Under the pieces are notes generated by a model. The model made no database searches. It had not been told where the DNA came from and saw only the letters and a program-made list of their open reading frames with translations. Positions 51,430 to 62,099 of a DNA stretch of 64,000 nt are shown here, piece after piece (position 1 is the stretch's first letter; each line of letters opens with the position of its first letter). The stretch lies in contig OX235271.1 of assembly GCA_944472155.2 (NCBI GenBank), positions 29,820,423 to 29,884,422 on the forward strand. The letters are read 5' to 3'. Position numbers and translations under genes: made by a program. This stretch comes from Trichobilharzia szidati (lineage: Eukaryota; Platyhelminthes; Trematoda; Strigeidida; Schistosomatidae).

Positions 51430-53640
51430 ACTTATTATTCTCTAGAGTCGAAGAGACGAAACGATGCATGCTGATGAAAGCCTTCGAGAAGCCAGTCAAC
51501 CAGCCGATGTGCTATCTCTCGATGACAGCAAAACCAAACACTGGGACATGAAGTGTTCGCACAATGTACGAAGCTATGAAGGCTGCCCAGGTTACCGAAA
51601 ATGGAAAGATATGACAAAGAAGTGATAGGAATTTGTGAGAGTAGGTAGGACGGATGTGGACTATCCAAGTTGTTCACTGGAAATTTAATAATCTGCTCCA
51701 GTCACCCAGACGACAATCATGAGCACACTGAGGGAGTCGTTGTCATGATGTCACTAGCAGCAGCAAAGGTTCTTATGTAGTGGTAACCAATCTCCTCCAG
51801 GATCAAGAAAGTTATGATCAACTCAAAAGGAAGGAAGGTTACAATTATCCAATGTTACTCACCTACATACAATGCGGAACAAGAGAAGGGGGGAGATTTT
51901 TTAGAGAAATACAAACAGCAGTAGAAAACATCCCGAATGGCGACATCAAAATCCTTATGGGTGATGTGAATGCAAGCTGAACTTTGAGCAAACAACACAG
52001 GAAGGGAGCTCATCGTGGGTCGAGAGGCTCTCGCTGGGTGAAATGAATTTAGAACGAAGAACTCTTCGCAGACTTTTGAGCCTTCAGTGATTTGTTGATT
52101 GGAGGTAGTGTGTACGAGCACAAGGATATACACAAAGTAACATGGATTTCGACTGATGGATATACCATGAACCAGATAGATTTTATCTCAGTGCTGCTCA
52201 AGAAAGTAAAGACGCAGCTTGCTGGACACAAAGTCGAGAAGAGGAGCAGATGCGGGCTCCAGCCATCATCTAGTTCAAGCGAACTTCAGAGCGAAGTTGA
52301 AATCTTTCAGAACAACTGCAGACAGGTCACTGTAATTCAAGTTCAACATTCAGAAACTACAAGGGATACCTTCATTACAGATCAGATCAGAGCAAATTCG
52401 GAGATAGTACGCGGCATCACTGAGGAAAACCGCGGGGAAACGTATACAACCGTTCTAGAAACAATTAAGGGGCAAGACAAGGAATGGCTCTCAAAGGATA
52501 CCTGGAAGCTAATAGAAAAGAGAACTGTGAAATAGAAGATAAACCAATGCAAAGATGGACGACAGAAAGAGAAGCTGATTTCATTGTAAACTGCACAAAA
52601 GAAAGAAGTGAAGAAGAGTGCTAGGAACGATAAAAGACAGTTTTAAAAAACACTGACCGGCAACTGCGCAAAGCCAGATAAAATAGACCTCAGGACATTA
52701 TATCAGATAACCAGGTCTCTATCTGAGAAGAGATCAACACAGATGATGAAACCAATAAAAGATGCTCAAGGGAACCTGGTTACGAAGAAGGAAAAATAAA
52801 TAAGACGATGGGTTGATCACTTTAAAGGACTCTTGAGTCGACCATCACCGGCAACTCGCCCAGAAATGTCACCAACACCAACAGCGAATACATAGAACTG
52901 CCCACCAGTGAACACCAATCCTCCAATAAAGGCATAAGTCTTGAATACAGTCAGGAAACTGAAATCCCACCAGGAAGACAGCAGGACCGAAATACTCCTG
53001 AAGCACTGACCCAGAGGCTGCAGCGGATATGCTGACACCATTATTGCAAAACGTTTGGAAGGTAGGAAAGGTGCCTAATAACTAAAAGAAATTATTATTA
53101 TTAAAGTAGAGCGATTTGGACCTTTGAAAGAGCTGGCGCGGAGTCAAGTTCTTATCCACAACAAGTAAAATACAAAGATCATGTCATCCCGGAGAGAATA
53201 AAATATGCACTTGATACAAAAATTCTCCCAGAACCAGCTGGATTCAGGAGAGGCAAATCATGTGCTGATCAAATTGCAACTCTACGCATCTCCACAATAC
53301 AGCAGAGAATGGAAGTCAAATCTCTACGGCAATTTCATTGACTTTGATAAAACCTCCTACAGCGTCGACCATGAAGTAATTTGGAAACGACTTCAACACT
53401 GTGGAGTGCACGGTCAGAGATCTCTATCAACCTCACTCAACAGCTATATGACAATTTCACGTGTCGTGTGTTTCAAAGTGAGGAGCTCAATGTAGCCTTT
53501 GAAGTGAATAGAGGAATAAGACAAGGCTGCTTACTATCACCGATGATCTTCCTGATTGTGAGGGACTGGGTCATGTGGCAGACTATATCTAATCCCATCA
53601 GATATCGAGATAAAAAGACACTCAGTAACAGCAGTCCATT
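51430..53640 (+). mobile_element. RTE-type retrotransposon, endonuclease to RT, degenerate
   Basis: The longest RTE copy. The apurinic-like endonuclease is legible in pieces: a GHEVFAQCTKL/VRTMYEAMKAAQVTENGK stretch near 51540-51610, QTAVENIPNGDIKILMGDVN AS (51905-51977) and LIGGSVYEHKDIHKVTWIST DG..NQIDFIS (52098-52190). After a linker, KDAQGNLVTKKEKIRRW..HFKGLLS (52755-52835) leads to the RT. The RT keeps RREANHVLIK-like residues, NFIDFDKTSYSVDHEVIWKR LQHCGVHG (53325-53420), NRGIRQGCLLSPMIFLIVRD W (53510-53573). Many stops and shifts are present. It ends just before the active-site block, at an HH-SINE foldback. Confidence 0.88.
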
Positions 53641-53642
53641 TT

Positions 53643-53965
53643 GAAGAACCATTGGAAAACCTGGGAGTACTGGACAGCTGTTTCGTCATAGTTTGAGACT
53701 CTTCATCAGTACGCATCCACCGGGATTCGAACTCAGGACCTTCTGGTTACAAGGCGAGCTCGTATACCATTAAGCCACTGGGACCCGATCCAATGGCCAG
53801 TTCATGAATTCTAACTTCTGCCAAATCACGACACTGATGAGGAGTCCCACACTAGGACGAAACAGCAGTCCAGTACTCCCAGGTTTTCTAATGGTTCTCT
53901 AACTAATGTCATCTCATGATGAAAATCCTGTAATCAATCAAATTCCTACAAACCAACATCCATTT
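53643..53965. mobile_element. HH-SINE foldback at the end of the RTE copy
   Basis: A minus-strand HH-SINE from tail to head (53643-53825) is joined, without its leader, to a plus-strand hammerhead and tail (53830-53965). The hammerhead/tail parts at 53643-53722 and 53830-53910 are reverse complements, and the tRNA-like head lies in the loop. The plus part has CTGATGAGGAGTCCC and GGACGAAACAG. It may be the site where the RTE copy was broken. Confidence 0.8.
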
Positions 53966-54089
53966 TGCTTTTGAGTAACTTGGTTGGTATGGAGTGATTT
54001 GTGAGTTGTAGCCTCTTAATCGTAAACGTTTTTATTATATGCTATGCCCTTTATATTATGTATCTGGGTTCCTATTTTATGTGGTACTC

Positions 54090-54930
54090 TTTAGCTAGTC
54101 ACACGATTGTCCATGAGCTGTAATATCCTGTTCAAAATATCCTCTCCACGTTACTCTCCGACCAACAGCCAACTCGTCACTCGTTTCCCATTCGGGTTAC
54201 ACTCTAGGGCTTGTTTGGCACATGGTGCAACTGAAAGATCTCCACAGCATGTATCCTACTCACCTCGATTTCCTACCGCGCATTTGTTGGGTGGTAAGTT
54301 CTCATTTGATTTGTTCTCAGAGTTCCTTGTTTCTCATCCTTTCTGGCCGACCATTTAATCCTGAGTACGGCGGTTGGTGATGACAGTCTGAAGCCTTTAC
54401 AAGATGATTTTAGTGAATAATACGCCAAGTCTCTGAACCATATAGGAGAACTGATATGACTTTTGTTCTTTATGCTCATTGCAGAAGGTTTCAATAATGA
54501 TTGCAGATTAGTGAATGTCTGTCTCGCTTTTCCGATCCAGACTAGCCTTGATATCCTTATCCGTGCCTCCTGTAGTTGAAACGAGGCTTCTCAGGTGAGG
54601 TAAGTGAAAGTGGTGACCTCGTTCGAATTTCTTCCATTGATAGTGTTTGGTGTTTGTTGTTGCTGGTTGTTGATTGTCTTCGTCATCTCCGCCTTCTCTA
54701 TGTTCACTTGAATTAATGTCTTCTCTGCCTTCCTTCTGTGCCAACTTGTTAGTTTTCGCTTGTAGGTCATCTAGAGTTTGCGACATTAAACATAAATCGC
54801 TCACGAAGTCCAGATCTTCTGGAGTCTTCGTATCGATCCAGCATATGCTATCTTCTCCTTCTTACGGTCTGATGCTTAATCCATTCCACCACAGTCAGAA
54901 AGCATTGTTCTACTCCTATCTACTGTGGCA
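54090..54930 (-). mobile_element. RTE-type retrotransposon 3' part, degenerate
   Basis: From 54930 downwards on the minus strand: DFVSDLCLMSQTLDDLQAKT NKLAQK (near 54810-54730), LRSLVSTTGGTDKDIKASLD R (54615-54540), SSPTAVLRIKWSARKDEKQG (about 54390-54310) and KCAVGNRGE-type residues. The gene end is near 54100. Multiple shifts occur. Together with the plus-strand copy at 51430-53640 it makes two inward-facing RTE remnants. Confidence 0.8.
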
Positions 54931-55469
54931 ATTGAACTGACAGCCCCAGGCCCGACTTTGTGTGTTTCTCCAGGAATATAACTGGCTTGTAAATAAGCAA
55001 ACTAGTAAACTAGGCGAGGTCATGTAGCAAGATAAAGTCTAATTTTCTCTTCTCATTACACACTGAGGAGAAAATATTTACAGAACTTTACGATAACTAG
55101 AATTAGTGGATAAATTCACTATAAATTAATAGGGATAGTGACAACATTGCATGAATGATAGGAAGAATGGAACCAGCCATTCATTTACACTTGCAAAATA
55201 AGCTATTAATTTCACACCTAACACAGTTTCTTCACGAAAAATGGGTGTCATATAAGGTATCGTTACATTTTCATACTTAATCATGCTAGCGTAATATTTT
55301 TAGTGATTGTTTCAATACCCACCCGAGAAGTCCGAATGAAAATTTGAGAATAAAGAGGGTGCTCAGTGTTTAACAGAATGGCTTCTGTCAGTCTTTTGAG
55401 ATGATATTAACGAGCAGCCCTACATAAGAAAAATAGTCGCCTGAAAGCTGCATATTTATCAATTTTAAC
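54931..55469. other. Unannotated non-coding stretch
   Basis: No recognised gene or repeat. Confidence 0.45.
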
Positions 55470-55930
55470 TTTAATTGCAAGACAGATCACGAACTGGGAT
55501 CAGTTAGAGAAGCACTGGAAACCAGGGAGTACAGAGCAACTATTTTGTCCTGGTATGGTACTCTTCATCAGCACGCAACCATGAACCAGTCTAGGGCCAA
55601 ACTCAGGATTTGTTGGTTGCGAGACAAATCCGTTAGTCATTCACCCAGTGAGTTAGACGAAATTCAGTCACCTGTGGGTTCGACCTTCTGTCAGTTAACG
55701 ATGTTTAACTCAACAATCAGATAACGTCATTGGTGATTATTTATAGACCTCAGTATTAATGACTTCTCAATACAGCTCCATGAAGTGCGCCTCATGGCTA
55801 GTCACTAGTGAATATTAGATTACCGGATGTTAAAATTCATAAACCGTTGGATTTCATTCCACCAGATGAATGATCAGTGGGTTCGCCTTGTAACTAGGAG
55901 GTCGTGGTTTTGATTCTCAGCAAGGTGATA
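55470..55930. repeat. HH-SINE inverted pair, divergent
   Basis: A minus-strand copy at 55485-55740 (TAGAGAAGCACTGGAAACCA, CTTCATCAGCACGCAACC, GGGTTCGACCTTCTG) is followed by a plus-strand piece at 55800-55925 with AAATTCATAAACCGTTGGAT, TGATCAGTGGGTTCGCCTTG and a decayed box B (GTGGTTTTGATTCTCAG). Both are old. Confidence 0.55.
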
Positions 55931-55932
55931 TT

Positions 55933-56225
55933 ATTATTATTGTTCCTTTTGGTTCCTAGTGGAACATAGGGCTTCAACTAAACGTCTCCATTTGCTTCTG
56001 TCCTCTTAACGTTTCACCTGCATCCATATTATTCCATACTGTTTCAACTCCTCTTCACACGATCTCCTCCATGTCACCCTTGGACGTCTCACTTGCCGCT
56101 TCCCTTTCGGGTTCCACTCGAGCTCTGGCCTGACGCGCGATGTCACCCAACGGCCTCCTCAGCGAGTGTCCAATCCATCTCCACTTTCTCCTGCATATTT
56201 GTTGGGCGATTGGTTCTTGTTTTTT
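55933..56225 (-). mobile_element. RTE 3' end (subfamily b)
   Basis: It starts at a TTATTATTATTGTTCC end and shares GTTCCTAGTGGAACATAGGG, CTCCTCTTCACACGATCTCC and CTGACGCGCGATGTCACCCA with 49808-50020, with very few differences. It stops at the TTGTTGGGCGATTGGTTCTT block, a 293-base truncated copy. Confidence 0.85.
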
Positions 56226-57109
56226 TCGTGATATTACACCTATCCAATACTTTCAGTTTTTCGACGGTTCTATGTCTGACGTCTAATTTGAAATTAGTCA
56301 AATTCCTGAAGACTAACACTTGAATTAAATCGTCCGGTCGTGCTTACCATCTTGTTATCAACGGTAAAGATAAAAAAATTGTTGTGCACTACAGCACTCT
56401 GTAACTTAACTATATAACTTAGACATTTACAGTTTATTCTCAGAAATCTCTGAGCTCAGATAAGGTGCATATTGGTGACCAACGAAATCGTATGCCATGT
56501 TCACTCGATACTCGAACATAATTTTTAATGCATTGCTTTCTACCTTAAGACATTCATTCACCTTATTTTCGCTGAAATGAGAAGCAATCATATCTTTCAT
56601 AGGATATGGTAAGTAGTAATGTGATCATGAAATACATAGTATATCAGTGTTTTATCATACTAGAAATAGGATGCACAGATGATTGGATGAACACATATTG
56701 TTTAACAGGTTTTATCTCACTTTCTGTCGTAATATATATACATAAATATGTATATATATATGTTCTTTTAATAGATAAACATTTGTTAATTGATGCGTAA
56801 AAAGAGCAAAAAAAATAGGGAATTAGGACTGTCTGCTTTGCAGGTAAGCAATTCATCTTGAAAATATGCTTCGTCATAGCTTTTACCATTCATTCTCTAT
56901 AAGCCTACTGAATTTTTGTTGTTCAGTGCCAAAAACGTTATCTGAAAAACAGATGTGCTTTTTTTACAAAATAAGGAAAAAGAGAGACTATTCTGATGAT
57001 TGTTTTAAATGAATTATTGAAAGGAAATAGAAAAATAACCGTGTGTAATACTTTATTAGTGGAAGGACCATTTATTTATGGTCATATCCCATTATTATTA
57101 TTATTAACA
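56226..57109. other. AT-rich stretch without gene
   Basis: Contains a TATATACATAAATATGTATA palindromic patch near 56735-56760. The opposed open frames at 56606-56889 are AT-rich and have no domain. Confidence 0.5.
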
Positions 57110-58303
57110 TCATCATATACTAGGGTTCTGAGTGAAACATACTGCTTCAACAGCACATCTCCATTTCATCCGGTTTTCTGCAGTCACATCCAGCTGGCTC
57201 CACGATTGTGAGTAGGATTTCATCCACTCCTTACACGATCTTCTCTATGTCACCTTCAACCCACTTCCAACTTCTCATCTCCCATTGGAGTTCTACTCTA
57301 GAGACTTCGCCCGAAAGGTCTCCAGAGTGTATCCGATCCATCTCCATGTTTGCTGGTATATCTGTTGGGCTATGGGTTCTTGTTTAGTTCATCACTAGAG
57401 TTCTTGTTTTTAATTCTTTCTGGCCTGCCATTCGATCTTTAGTAGGAAGCGAAAGCAGGTGTTGATGATAGTCTGAAGCCTATTAGAAATGCTTGTCGTT
57501 ACAATTCAAGTTTCTGAACTATATTAAGAATTGAAATTTGAAAGTTGTTCTACATGGTGGGTGCAACAGATTTTCAAATTGATTTCGGATTTCAGAATTT
57601 TTGTCTTGTCCTTGCAATTCTGTATTTGAAATTTTCATCCAAGTCACCGGCTGTAGTTAAGTGAAGGAAGTAACTCTTTCCAATTCCTTCCATTTCTAGA
57701 GATCGGTTATTGCTGTTGTTGTTGTTCGTTCGTTATCTTTATTGTCTCTGTCCTATCCACACACTCGTTTGAAGTTCTGTTTTCGCTGTCTTTTCTGACA
57801 ACTTAATGGTATGCTCTTGGAGGTCTTTGAGTTTGTGTGACACTAAACATAAATAGCCCGCGATGTTCAGGTCTTCTAGTATCTATCTTCTTGTTGGCCC
57901 AGCGTTTACCTGTCTTCTCACTCCCCATGTACAGTGTGCCGCATGTTCCAGTTCACCAGAATCACAAATATCATCAGTGATAGTAGGCAGCCTTATCTTA
58001 TTCCTCTATTGACTTCAAAGGCTACATTGAGCTCCTTATTTTGAAAGACATGACGCGTGGAATTGTCCTATAGCTGTTCACTGAAGTTGATAAAGATTCG
58101 AGGTGATGGTCTTCATAGTGTTGAAGTTCTTACCAAATTACTTTGTTGTTAACACTATAGGAGGCTTTCTCAAAGTCAGTGAAATTGCTGTGGATATTTG
58201 ACTTCCATTCTTTGCTTTGTTCAATGATGACACCTAGCGTCGCGATTTGATTCGCGTATAATTTACCTTTCCCGCAGTAGTAGTATATAGCATCCTATCA
58301 TTA
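57110..58303 (-). mobile_element. RTE-type retrotransposon, RT to 3' end, degenerate
   Basis: Minus strand: an LRKPPIVLTTK-like segment (DFEKAFDSV region), a decayed LQHYEDHHLESLSTSVNSY, a KAAYYH-type (RQGCLLS) block near 57990, then the FMFSVTQTQRPPRAYH region. The C-terminal RW segment is at 57420 and the 3' end with TTCTGAGTGAAACATACTGC is at 57120. It resembles the RT of 51430-53640 more than that of 49808-50890. Confidence 0.75.
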
Positions 58304-58368
58304 AGTCTCTGATCCGTATAGTAGCAATGTGAAGTCAGTCAGTGCTACTATACGGATCAGAGACTTGC
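58304..58368. repeat. Hairpin at the 5' end of an RTE copy
   Basis: AAGTCTCTGATCCGTATAGT and its continuation (24 bases from 58304) are repeated as a perfect reverse complement ending at 58368, with a 16-base spacer (ATGTGAAGTCAGTCAG). The right arm is RTE subfamily-a sequence, and the left arm is an inverted copy. Confidence 0.8.
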
Positions 58369-58825
58369 ACTGCGCGTCATAAAGAGCATCTCAAACAAAC
58401 TACAGACCTTCATTAACAGTTGTCTTCGCTCAATACCACTCAAGATCAGATGGCTGGCCGGCCAGAGTTGATCAGCAACAGAGATCTCTGGCAATGAGCG
58501 AACCAACACAGCAGGAACCGATTGTGAAACAAAAAGGCAGGAAGAAATCGAGATGGATTGGCTGGCCATACTCTGAGGAAACAATCCATCAATTGACATC
58601 ACTAGACAAGCCATCGCTTGAGTGGAACCCGAAAGGGAAGCGGCGAGTTAGTCGTCAGTGCAAGGGTGAGGGTGACTTGGAGGAGGTCATGTGAAGAGGA
58701 GATGAAAGCGTGTGGGCAGACTTGGAGCCAGGTGAAGACTCTAGCAGAGAACCGAACGCAATGGAGACGCACGGCTGAAGCCCTATGTTCCTCTAGGAAT
58801 TAAAGGAAACAATAATAATATCATT
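58340..58825 (+). mobile_element. RTE-type retrotransposon 3' end (subfamily a)
   Basis: ETCTARH-like start, LRSIPLKIRWLAGQS, EPTQQEPIVKQKGRKKSRWI, WPYSEETIHQ, KRRVSRQC, LEEVM, then GAAGCCCTATGTTCCTCTAG and AATAATAATAT. It is collinear with 11700-12222. Frame shifts are few. Confidence 0.88.
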
Positions 58826-59279
58826 ATGCATTTCAAGAAAATCATAGAGAAACAATTTTTTCAAATATTAAAAATCTGTACTTTTATTTCAATGCATGAT
58901 TCAATAGACGTTTCTGGGTTCATGACAAAACTCTTTCTTGAAATCAGTCAGATTTGAATAAACCAAAACCCTTATAAATTTACTTTTTAAATTTTTTTAT
59001 TCATCATGCAAAGTTGATGTAGGCTGAATTTTGAAAGACTGAAAAATATTGGCATAATAAAAGTAATAATTCAACAGATTGATGGATTGACTGAACAGTT
59101 GATTGAATTGTACTTTTCTGGTCAACTATAATTATTTAAAGAAACAAGTCAATGGTTACATGTTTTTTTTGTGTGTATATGTGGCTATAACGACCTACTA
59201 TATATTAATCGCTTTTATGTTCACCTGACTAAACAGGTTGATATTTTTATCAGTAAACATAATTTCTTTTCAACAGATA
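58826..59279. other. Unannotated AT-rich stretch
   Basis: No recognised gene or repeat. Confidence 0.45.
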
Positions 59280-59560
59280 CTTTGTAGGGATTTCGTTTGT
59301 ATCAGGTTCGATCATGAATCAATGTCACTTAGAGAGAGAACCAATGAAAACCCGGGAGAACTGGACAGCCGTTTCATATTAGTTTGAAACCCTTTACCAG
59401 TACGTACCTACCTGGGTTCGAACCCAGGACACCCCGGTCACAAAGCAAGCTCGCAAACAATTCAGCTACTGGGACCCAATCAAATGGCCAGCCAATTCTA
59501 ACTTCTACCATTTCGTGATTTTAGTGCCCTTGTGGTGAGATATGGTTGCTAGCCAAATTG
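59280..59560 (-). repeat. HH-SINE, reversed, divergent
   Basis: GTAGGGATTTCGTTTGTATC (tail end), GAGAACTGGACAGCCGTTTC, TTTACCAGTACGTACC, box B GGGTTCGAACCCAGGAC and GCTACTGGGACCC follow the reversed order. The hammerhead part is decayed (CATATTAG). Confidence 0.7.
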
Positions 59561-59879
59561 GTTGACAGTAATTGAGGTCAAGGTCAAGATGGACAGGCGG
59601 ATACAGAACTGACACAGCCACAAGAGATGCAAGGTTAACTTTCTGTGAGAAACAACCAATCATCAGACTGTATTTTCTACTAACATTAACCTACAATAAT
59701 TTACGTCAAAATCTATAAATATGTGTTGATTTTCCGTAATAAACGATCTGTTGCCTGGCCCTTGTCTTCTGTTGTTACACCCTCACTCCCGACCAGATAA
59801 ACCCTACTGGTTACAAATTCTCACTAGAACCCTAGTCAGCTGAGTCCTGTAGCCAGCCACTAGCAAGCACCAGATTAAT

Positions 59880-60060
59880 TTTCAAGAATTTGTTTGTAGA
59901 GATTCGATCTGTACCTGAATGTCATACTGACTTGCTGTGTGACCGTGAGGTATTGGGTTTGAACGCCGGTTGGTTTGTACTGATAAAGAGTCCCAAGCCT
60001 CCCAGTACCCTTTGTTTTTCATTGGCTCTCTAAATGATATTAATCTGTAATTAAATTCGA
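59880..60060 (+). repeat. HH-SINE 3' half, divergent
   Basis: GACTTGCTGTGTGACCGTGA, GGGTTTGAACGCCGG (box B, mutated), GTACTGATAAAGAGTCCC and TTTTTCATTGGCTCTCTAAA are in HH-SINE order. The GACGAAAC part of the hammerhead is deleted. Confidence 0.6.
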
Positions 60061-60379
60061 AACTTGATTCACTGATGATAGTATTATGAAGAAAGGTATT
60101 TGGAGTGTTTATAATTTTCAGTTCTTTCATGATCATCGTTATCTACCCTTTGTTTCGTTTCTGAAAGCTTCCGTCATGGCGTTATATCAAATCTTTCAAA
60201 TGATTATGAACAATTTGTTGTGCTAGAAAGTTGATTCGGTGAACACTATTAGATTGCCACATTATTGTTTCTTTCATGACTAAATGGTTCTTTGGTTGAT
60301 TGGTAATGGTTCCTGATGAAGTCTAACTTGAACTTAACCTCTGAAAATTCTCTTTTTTATTTTTTTTCATCAAGAGCTC

Positions 60380-60600
60380 AATTCGCCCGATGATGAAGAT
60401 CAGATGACCAGGCAGAAGAGATAAGCAAATGCAGAGAAAGACAAGTGTCTACTGTCAAGCAAATATGCAGAAAAGAATGTAGACGAATTGAACATATGTT
60501 GAGACATGCTTGACATCACACTACAGTTAGCCGTATGAAATCCTAAAGGGAAATGAAGGATCAGACATTCGTTCGAAGGTTTTTTTGAATGAAAAGGTTA
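60380..60600 (+). mobile_element. RTE 3' region scrap
   Basis: GATGAAGATCAGATGACCAG, AAATATGCAGAAAAGAATGT and CAGACATTCGTTCGAAGG correspond to RTE RWP, QICRRKW and GRPR segments. Heavily decayed. Confidence 0.55.
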
Positions 60601-60707
60601 CACCTGTATTATGTGTTTCCATGAGGCTGATTAATATTATTCCAATGAACCTTATAAGTCTGAAGAAAGATTCATCTCAAGAGAAACACAGTAAGCTAAA
60701 TAATACT

Positions 60708-60935
60708 GGGTCGGTAGCACAGCGGTAGAATACCCGCCTACAACTCGTATGGTCCGGGGTTCGATTCCCGGCCGACGCACTCCTTTACCTCGCGAAACTA
60801 TTAATAAGACTGGTAAAGGTAAGGTTGGGCATGGGGCTAGCGACTTCATCCCGTACAAAATAAACACCACTACTACCGAAATTGCAAGCATTTAGCTTGA
60901 AGCCCTATGTTCCACTAGGAATGTAAAGAAATAAA
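60708..60935 (+). mobile_element. G-SINE, full length
   Basis: GTCGGTAGCACAGCGGTAGA and GGGGTTCGATTCCC are intact, with the CCGACGC acceptor strand. The tail has GGTTGGGCATGGGGCTAGCG, CAAAATAAACACCACTACTA and GAAGCCCTATGTTCCACTAG. No convincing target-site duplication. Confidence 0.8.
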
Positions 60936-61009
60936 ATAAGCAGTCTTGTGCTACTGAGCGAACGCTTCTCTTTGCGGTTGTCGTCTTGTTTTTTGACGAT
61001 TGTGATTTT

Positions 61010-61390
61010 GTTTGAATCAAGTCAAGGTTGACAGTGAGGATTTTTATTTCCGACTGTCTGCAGAAATTGTTCGGTGAGTGATTCTTACTGACTGAGTTTT
61101 TATCCCACTTTGTAGGGAATATTCTACTTGATTCTCAGGTACTACTTACGCCTAATTTATGGTTAACTAATTTTGTCCTACAGTACTTGTTTTGTACTGG
61201 TGAATTCTATGGTTTGTACAGCTACCTGACGGCAATGTTGAGATAATTTTGAATTTTTGATATGCCATTGTTGTAAAATAGCACCGCAAATTTTGTTGCA
61301 AACAGTCATCTTTTTGCTGTAGCCGGGACACTTTGGGATTGTGCTTCTCTGAAAGAAGTCAGCTATACAGGAGAATGCGAAGACTGGTAC
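61010..61390 (+). repeat. Interspersed repeat family E, copy 3
   Basis: GAGTTTTTATCCCACTTTGT, GAATATTCTACTTGATTCTC, TGGTTAACTAATTTTGTC, ACGGCAATGTTGAGATAATT and GTCATCTTTTTGCTGTAGCC align with 9060-9320. Non-coding and diverged. Confidence 0.5.
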
Positions 61391-61489
61391 CAGCGTTCAG
61401 ATAACAACACTTTGGTTTCTCTCTCTCTCCTTATATATATATATATATTTGTATAACTTCACTTGTGCGTTGAAGTTTTTGTTGCACTT

Positions 61490-61595
61490 TGGTTAAGTTT
61501 TACGGGTGGAGTTGCTAGCACGACGCCCCAACACTCCCTCTTTATCCGGGCTTGGGACCGGCTAGAAAACTAGTGACCTAGTAATCCAGGCGAGG
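61490..61595 (-). repeat. G-SINE tail scrap
   Basis: GGTGGAGTTGCTAGCACGAC, CCAACACTCCCTCTTTATCC and GGGCTTGGGACCGGCT resemble the reversed G-SINE tail. No head. Confidence 0.4.
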
Positions 61596-61885
61596 CGAAC
61601 CAATCGCCCAACAAATATGCAGGAGAAAGTGGAGATGGATTGGACACTCGCTAAGGAGGCCGCTGGGTGAAATCGCACGTCAGGCCAGTGCTCGAGTGGA
61701 ACTCGAAAGGGAAGCAGCGAGTAGGACGTCCAAGGGTGACATGGGGGAGATCGTGTGAAGAAGATTTGAAACAGTATGGAATAACATGGATGCAGGTGAA
61801 AAGTTTGGCAGAAGACAGAAGCAAGTGGAGTCGTGCAGTTGAAGCCCTATGTTCCACTAGGAACATAAGGGAACAATAATAATAA
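61596..61885 (+). mobile_element. RTE 3' end (subfamily b)
   Basis: AATCGCCCAACAAATATGCA, GGAGATGGATTGGACACTCG, then WNSKGKQRVGRPRVTWGRSC EEDLKQYG in an open frame, GAAGCCCTATGTTCCACTAG and AATAATAATAAT. It is the same subfamily as 1-797 and 49808-50890, and starts at the same block where the copy at 55933-56225 ends. Confidence 0.85.
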
Positions 61886-62099
61886 TTATTATAATGTATA
61901 ACTTCACAATGATCTCAATTGTTTTCCTCTTTCTGCTACTTAGTTCACTTCTCCAATATTCAAGATTATTGAAGAACGTATGACACACCATATACTGTTT
62001 ATAAATTCTTGACAGTAGTCTACACCACATGCTAAGCTTTTTATTTCAAACGAAAGTAACAGCAACTTACTTAGTGTTTATGTAAAGCGGAAACCATAT

